64,000 nt of DNA from Pseudomonas fluorescens (GTDB lineage Bacteria; Pseudomonadota; Gammaproteobacteria; Pseudomonadales; Pseudomonadaceae): positions 292,519-356,518 of the forward strand of contig NZ_MRST01000027.1 in assembly GCF_001902145.1 (NCBI RefSeq). The letters run 5' to 3'. The number at the start of each line of letters is the position of its first letter. Within the stretch, counting starts at the first letter, position 1. The translations under genes and the position numbers were made by a program. A model generated the notes under the pieces. It had not been told where the DNA came from and made no database searches. It saw only the letters and a list, made by a program, of their open reading frames with translations. Below, piece by piece: positions 60,080-64,000 of the stretch.

Positions 60080-61525
60080 TCAGCGCACGATGCGTTGGCT
60101 GCAGATATGACCCATGCTGACGGTCTGCACGATGTTGCCGCCTACCCCAACGCCCGGGAACTCTTTGAGCTCAATGCGCCAGCCCCCTTCGTTGAACCAG
60201 GTCTCCCAGTTGTAGGTCTGGCCCGACCCACTGTCCGGGTAGACCACACGGTAATCACCAGAGCAGGTGCCCAGGTCGACGTTACCCGAAGCTGCACCAG
60301 TGATGCCGGTCCTGGCCTCGTAGTTGGTGAAGTTGTAGGGGCCATTGAAGTGCTTATCGACCCTGAGGACCGGAGTGACACCCCGCAACGGCTCGCCTGT
60401 GCTGTCGGACCACTGGGTGCTCCAGCTCAGGCTCCGGGCCGCCTGGGTGGCCAGCTGCGCGATTGAACTGGGAATGCGCACCACGTTGTCGCCGTTCACG
60501 TTGTGCTGGTTCAGCCGTGGTGCCGAGCCCAGGGTCAACTTGTATTGCGCCTGGGGGTTGAGCGCCACGTCCGGGTTGGCACGCACGCGGACCTTGACGG
60601 TATAGCCTGGAGTCAGGCTTGGGTAAGTAGACGTCGTTTGCGGCGGGATCACTACCCATTTGGTGCCATCGAAGCGCTCGAAGATCCACTGGTTGCGCGT
60701 GCCCTCTTCGTCATCGCCGAGGAACATGCCCACCCCTTGACCACGCAACGAAGTGAAAGCGAAGTAATCGACATCATTGACAGTGTCGAGATTACCGGCC
60801 ACCTGATTCAGCGCATCCGGCAGCACAAACGCGGTTTGCTCAGTGTCGTTGGGCTCGTAGGCATCAATGTTGCTATCCACCGCCACGCCGAAACTGAACT
60901 GCGCATTACTCGCGGTATTGGCCACCATGAACCAGTAGTAGTCACCCGCCGGCAACACGCCGTTGAGGTATTCATCGGCACTGCCAGGGTTATCAGAAGT
61001 GCCCAGTGGCGTCAGGTTACCCTGGCCGTCGTCGTGGAACAGGGTCAACGACATGTCCGTACCGGCGCTCTGGTTCAGCAGCTGCACCTGGATTCGCGAG
61101 TTTTTCGGCAGGTTGAAGTGATAAGCGATTTGCGCGCCGGTCTCCACCCCGGTAAGGGTGTAAAGGGTATTGATATCCAGGGTCGGAAACAGCGGCGTGA
61201 ATGCAGCAATTGCAGACTGCTTCGCTTGCGCCGGATCAGGTTTTTGCAACGCCTGGACCTTAGTGTCAATCGCCACGTTGCTGGCGACTGCTTTGCTCTT
61301 GACGACTTTGGGCTGGCCGCCCTTGGCCGCATTGAGCTTTTGCTTGAGCGCGTCCGAAACGGTGGCCGTCTCCAGCGTGCCGCCAGGTTTCAACGCTTTA
61401 TCCACGGCCTGCTTGACCGTCTGCGCGCTGAGTTTTGCCGGGGTTTGCTCGGCCAGGGCAAAGGCCGAAACGAAGCAAGAGGCCGTCATGGCCGCGCCCA
61501 GAATGAAGGCTTTTTTCGATTTCAT
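60080..61525 (-). CDS. Secreted protein with two PPC-like domains, function unknown
   Basis: A 481-residue exported protein. The signal peptide ends near A-L-A-E (about residue 26). A basic/Ala-rich segment (30-110) follows. Two beta-rich regions resembling bacterial pre-peptidase C-terminal (PPC) domains come next: about 120-215 (L-P-A-G-D-Y-Y-W-F-M-V) and about 215-335 (Y-E-P-N-D-T-E-Q-T-A, then D-V-D-Y-F-A-F). The C-terminal 140 residues (two cysteines: C-S-G-D-Y-R and H-I-C-S-Q) are unrecognised. No protease domain is visible. It has its own terminator and a LexA-type box upstream, so it may be induced by DNA damage. Confidence 0.7.
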   Translation of the reverse strand: MKSKKAFILGAAMTASCFVSAFALAEQTPAKLSAQTVKQAVDKALKPGGTLETATVSDALKQKLNAAKGGQPKVVKSKAVASNVAIDTKVQALQKPDPAQAKQSAIAAFTPLFPTLDINTLYTLTGVETGAQIAYHFNLPKNSRIQVQLLNQSAGTDMSLTLFHDDGQGNLTPLGTSDNPGSADEYLNGVLPAGDYYWFMVANTASNAQFSFGVAVDSNIDAYEPNDTEQTAFVLPDALNQVAGNLDTVNDVDYFAFTSLRGQGVGMFLGDDEEGTRNQWIFERFDGTKWVVIPPQTTSTYPSLTPGYTVKVRVRANPDVALNPQAQYKLTLGSAPRLNQHNVNGDNVVRIPSSIAQLATQAARSLSWSTQWSDSTGEPLRGVTPVLRVDKHFNGPYNFTNYEARTGITGAASGNVDLGTCSGDYRVVYPDSGSGQTYNWETWFNEGGWRIELKEFPGVGVGGNIVQTVSMGHICSQRIVR

Positions 61526-61558
61526 TTTTTATCCATCCATAGTTAAAAAATTGAAGCT

Positions 61559-61586
61559 CAGGTAACCGGTGACATCCGGTCACCTG
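61559..61586. promoter_or_regulatory. 28-bp near-palindrome in the leader
   Basis: CAGGTAACCGG and CCGGTCACCTG arms around a TGACAT centre pair at all but one position. It lies about 35-60 bp upstream of the secreted-protein start, between its ATG and the LexA-type box. It is either an operator or a 5'-leader hairpin. Confidence 0.5.
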
Positions 61587-61606
61587 GGATGGACTGTAGG
61601 ACAAGA

Positions 61607-61622
61607 CTGTATGCATGTACAG
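61607..61622 (-). promoter_or_regulatory. LexA-type SOS box upstream of the secreted-protein gene
   Basis: CTGTATGCATGTACAG matches CTGTATATATATACAG at 13 of 16 positions, including both CTGTA/TACAG arms. It lies 82 bp upstream of the 61525 start. A possible -35 (TTCAAA) and -10 (TACAGT) on the minus strand flank and overlap it. Confidence 0.6.
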
Positions 61623-61692
61623 TTCTTTTTGAAGAATCTGTGGGAGTATTACCCGGCGAGTCGTAGGACAAAATTAACTTAGCTGTAGTCTC

Positions 61693-62757
61693 CTAGTACC
61701 CCGTCATCTCCAAATACCCCACCCCACCCTCAAACCGCACGGGCCCTTCCCAGTAGGGAATACCCAGGTCCATCCACGCCTTCGGATTGACGGCCTCGGT
61801 GGTGATATCCAGGTGTTTGCCGGGAATTTTCAGCGACCAGCGTGTGGGAATGCTGCGCCCGTCGATGGCCGTGGTGGTCAGTGGTGTCAGTTGGATGTCG
61901 CTGTTGTGCAGGGTCTCGGTGTCGCCTTGGGCGTCGATCCAGGTGCCGGTGAGGTAACCGTCGCTGTCTTTCTGCCGCACGCGAAACAGCATCAGCTGCG
62001 CGCCGCGGTCCAGGTGCAGGGAGAACCAGTCCCAGCCGGTCTGGCTGGCGGCCAGGGGTTGGCTGCTCCACTCGCGGTCGAGCCAGGCTGGCCCGCTGAC
62101 CTGGTAGGTGTGGCCGTCGAGGCTGACGCTGCCGCTGGCGGTGAAAAACGGCTGGCTGTAGTAGTACGACGCCTGGCCCTGGTCGGATTTGCGGCTGTAG
62201 CCATGGTCGCCTTGCAGCACCAGCGGGCGGCTGGAGGTCAGGTGCAGATCGTAGGCAAATTGCGCGCCACTGGCTTTGAGTTGCATGTCGGCCAAGGGGC
62301 TGGCGGCGCCGGGGCGGCTGGCGAAGTTCCAGTCGTCGATCCAGGCATTGAACGGCAGCGCCTGGGCTCCGGCCTGGCCGACGCCCCCCCGGGCCAAACG
62401 TTCGGCGGCGTAGTGGCGGCTGGCCGAGGTGACGGCGGCGTGCCCGAGCCACACGGTTGAATCGCGCCAGCCCGGTTCAACAGGGCCAGCCTTCAACGCG
62501 TTGCGAAACAGCGTCCATTGCACGCCAAAGACATTGCCCTGGGCATCCTTGAGGTTGGCCGTGACGTACCACCATTCGATACGAAAGCCGTCATGGGGCC
62601 CGTGATCCTCGGGGAAGTTGAAGACTTTGCCGGGCACCACCTGGGCAAAGTCCGCCGCATCGCTGCCCAGCCCGGCGAAACTGTCCTCGGGTGCGGGCGC
62701 CTGGTCGCACCCGCTCAACAGTAACCAGGCGATGCACGCCAATGCCTTAATCTTCAT
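61693..62757 (-). CDS. AttH/lipocalin-like (CrtC-related) lipoprotein
   Basis: A 354-residue lipoprotein. The lipobox is L-L-L-S-G-C-D (Cys near residue 17). F-P-E-D-H-G-P-H-D-G-F-R-I-E-W-W-Y-V-T-A-N-L near residue 48 and A-W-L-D-R-E-W-S-S-Q near 225 are hallmarks of the AttH/carotenoid 1,2-hydratase-like double-lipocalin family. These genes are often coupled to FtsX-type ABC permeases, as here: its start overlaps the end of the upstream permease gene by 11 bp. It probably binds or exports a lipophilic molecule; the substrate is unknown. Confidence 0.85.
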   Translation of the reverse strand: MKIKALACIAWLLLSGCDQAPAPEDSFAGLGSDAADFAQVVPGKVFNFPEDHGPHDGFRIEWWYVTANLKDAQGNVFGVQWTLFRNALKAGPVEPGWRDSTVWLGHAAVTSASRHYAAERLARGGVGQAGAQALPFNAWIDDWNFASRPGAASPLADMQLKASGAQFAYDLHLTSSRPLVLQGDHGYSRKSDQGQASYYYSQPFFTASGSVSLDGHTYQVSGPAWLDREWSSQPLAASQTGWDWFSLHLDRGAQLMLFRVRQKDSDGYLTGTWIDAQGDTETLHNSDIQLTPLTTTAIDGRSIPTRWSLKIPGKHLDITTEAVNPKAWMDLGIPYWEGPVRFEGGVGYLEMTGY

Positions 62758-64000
62758 GGGCGAACGTCCTCAACAAATCCGCCGGGCGGCTGCGGTACAA
62801 CTGCCATAAGGGCCAGGCCGACGCCAGCAACGTGGCAAGCATCGCCAGCCCCAGCAATTGCGCAAGCTGCCCGGGGAATACCTGCAGCGGCAGGCGCCAG
62901 CCGAAGGCCTGCACGTTGATCACCGCATCCAGGCACCACGCCAGCAGCAGCCCCAGCGGCAACGCCAGGATCAACGTGAGTACCGCCAGCAGCCAGGTCT
63001 GGCCGAGGTTGAGCAGCATCAATTGTCGGCGCGTCACGCCCAGCGCCCACAACGGCGCGAGTTGGCCGAGGCGGCTTTGGCTCTGGGTCAGCAGGCTGAT
63101 GAACAACGCCACGCCGGCGACGCCAAGGGTCAGGCTGTTCAACGCGGCGGTGGCAGCGAAGGTGCGTTCGAAGACCTGGCTGGACCAGCCCTTGAGTTGC
63201 TGTTGGTCGACGATGCGGCTGTCTTCCAGGGCGAACTCACGCTGCACTTCACGTATCAGCGGCGGCACGTCGGCTGGCGCCACCCGCAGGTTGAAGCGTG
63301 CCGGTGAGAGCGTCGGCCAATGCGCCAACAGATGCCGGGCATTGACCAGCAGATGGCCCTTGGGGTTGCCGTAATCGGCATAGATGCCGACGATCTTTGG
63401 CGCCCAGGTGCCCTGCGGGGTGGGGATGGAAACCGTATCGCCCAGTTGCACCTTCAGGCGGCGCGCCAGTTGTTCGCTGAGCATCAGGCTGTCGTCTTGC
63501 AGCAAGCGGTCCCAGGGTGCGCTTGTCGCTTCCAGCAGCGGCCAATGCTGGCGATAAGTAGGGTCGTCGACCACGCCGAACACCTCTGCGGGCCAGCCTT
63601 GCAGTTGCACCGACACCTGCCAGGCGGGCAATACGGCCTGCACCAGGGGTTGGCGGGTCAACCATGCTTTCAGTTGCTCGGCCTGCTGCGGATTTTGCGG
63701 GTTGAGGTACAGCTCGGCGGTGAGGCGTTGCTCCAGCCAATGGGTGAAGGTCTGGCGAAAGCCCGAGGTCATGGAGCCGGCGCCGATATTCGCCGCCAGG
63801 GCCAACAGCAACGCCATCAGCGCCAGGCTCAAGGCCGGCAGTTGCTGGCGGCAATCGGCCAGGAACCACTGGCCCAGCACCGAGCGACTACGCCCCAGCA
63901 CCGCTTTCAATAACCCGTTGAGCAGCACCGGTAACGCCAACGCCGCGCCCAACAGCAAGGCCGCCATCAGCACAAACCCGGCGGCCAGGCTATCGCCCAG
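62747..64000 (-). CDS. FtsX-type ABC transporter permease (partial)
   Basis: The reading frame is open from the stop at 62747 to the window edge (418 codons); the 5' end is outside, since hydrophobic sequence (L-A-A-G-F-V-L-M-A-A-L-L-L) continues upstream of an internal GTG at 63973. The visible part has a membrane segment, a helix after S-L-A-L-M-A-L-L-L-A-L-A-A-N-I-G, a large periplasmic domain, then three helices with G-V-T-R-R-Q-L-M-L-L-N. This is the second half of a long FtsX/MacB-like permease of the kind that partners AttH-type proteins. Its ATPase should lie upstream. Confidence 0.85.
   Translation of the reverse strand: MGDSLAAGFVLMAALLLGAALALPVLLNGLLKAVLGRSRSVLGQWFLADCRQQLPALSLALMALLLALAANIGAGSMTSGFRQTFTHWLEQRLTAELYLNPQNPQQAEQLKAWLTRQPLVQAVLPAWQVSVQLQGWPAEVFGVVDDPTYRQHWPLLEATSAPWDRLLQDDSLMLSEQLARRLKVQLGDTVSIPTPQGTWAPKIVGIYADYGNPKGHLLVNARHLLAHWPTLSPARFNLRVAPADVPPLIREVQREFALEDSRIVDQQQLKGWSSQVFERTFAATAALNSLTLGVAGVALFISLLTQSQSRLGQLAPLWALGVTRRQLMLLNLGQTWLLAVLTLILALPLGLLLAWCLDAVINVQAFGWRLPLQVFPGQLAQLLGLAMLATLLASAWPLWQLYRSRPADLLRTFAHED

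Noticed and set aside
1..64000. Type III secretion apparatus, integrase, transposase or prophage genes that might accompany the SET-domain gene
   Set aside because: None was seen in the window. The SET gene is flanked directly by ordinary chromosomal genes, so delivery machinery must be sought elsewhere in the genome.

Overview
The window is a 64 kb chromosomal segment of a fluorescent Pseudomonas (P. fluorescens group). Evidence: a pyoverdine locus in the P. aeruginosa order (pvdA, fpvI-like sigma factor, pvdRT-opmQ) with textbook PvdS boxes, a bkdR/bkdA1-bkdA2-bkdB-lpdV locus, uniformly high GC coding sequence, and about a dozen intergenic REP hairpins of the Pseudomonas type. It reads as metabolic and accessory chromosome. 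I saw no rRNA, tRNA, phage, IS element or CRISPR array.

Layout. 1-5.1 kb: uronate catabolism (end of a uronate dehydrogenase, an SMP-30 lactonase, a DctPQM TRAP transporter) and an aldose 1-epimerase-type gene. 5.2-8.1 kb: EmrA/EmrB-type efflux pair. 8.2-12.9 kb: one 1543-residue gene carrying six HTH-like repeats and a C-terminal SET domain, preceded by a near-perfect hrp box; I read it as a candidate type III effector and as the most novel item here. 13.0-16.4 kb: sulfide detoxification (tauE-like, type II SQR, BigR-like sensor, divergent persulfide dioxygenase). 16.9-23.7 kb: branched-chain keto acid dehydrogenase operon with bkdR, then a branched-chain aminotransferase. 23.8-30.9 kb: GNAT, ctlX-like and ornithine cyclodeaminase genes, a basic amino acid ABC transporter and its Lrp/AsnC regulator. 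31.0-33.1 kb: a DNA-repair-type pair (DUF4130 plus radical SAM) under a LexA-type box. 33.2-40.9 kb: pyoverdine genes, without fpvR beside fpvI, then a hydrolase-like protein lacking its catalytic serine. 41.0-49.3 kb: GntR regulator, branched-chain/urea-type ABC transporter, M20 amidohydrolase and amidase (ureido or amide catabolism). 50.2-59.1 kb: LysR and LacI regulators and a minus-strand polyol/sugar operon (SDR, FGGY kinase, erythritol/L-threitol-type dehydrogenase, ribose-type ABC importer) with a LacI-type operator. 59.4-64 kb: fatty acid hydroxylase-type membrane protein, a secreted protein with a strong LexA-type box, an AttH-type lipoprotein and an FtsX-type permease running off the end.

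Intergenic DNA is informative. A 315-bp sequence occurs twice (16446-16760 and 49372-49686), each time between inverted REP half-sites. The copies differ at about 13 positions; six of these form three compensatory base-pair changes, which suggests a conserved nucleic-acid structure. The second copy is followed by a 72-bp tandem array that runs up to a LysR gene.

Limits: all family assignments come from reading the sequence and from memory of families. No database search, structure prediction or statistics were run.
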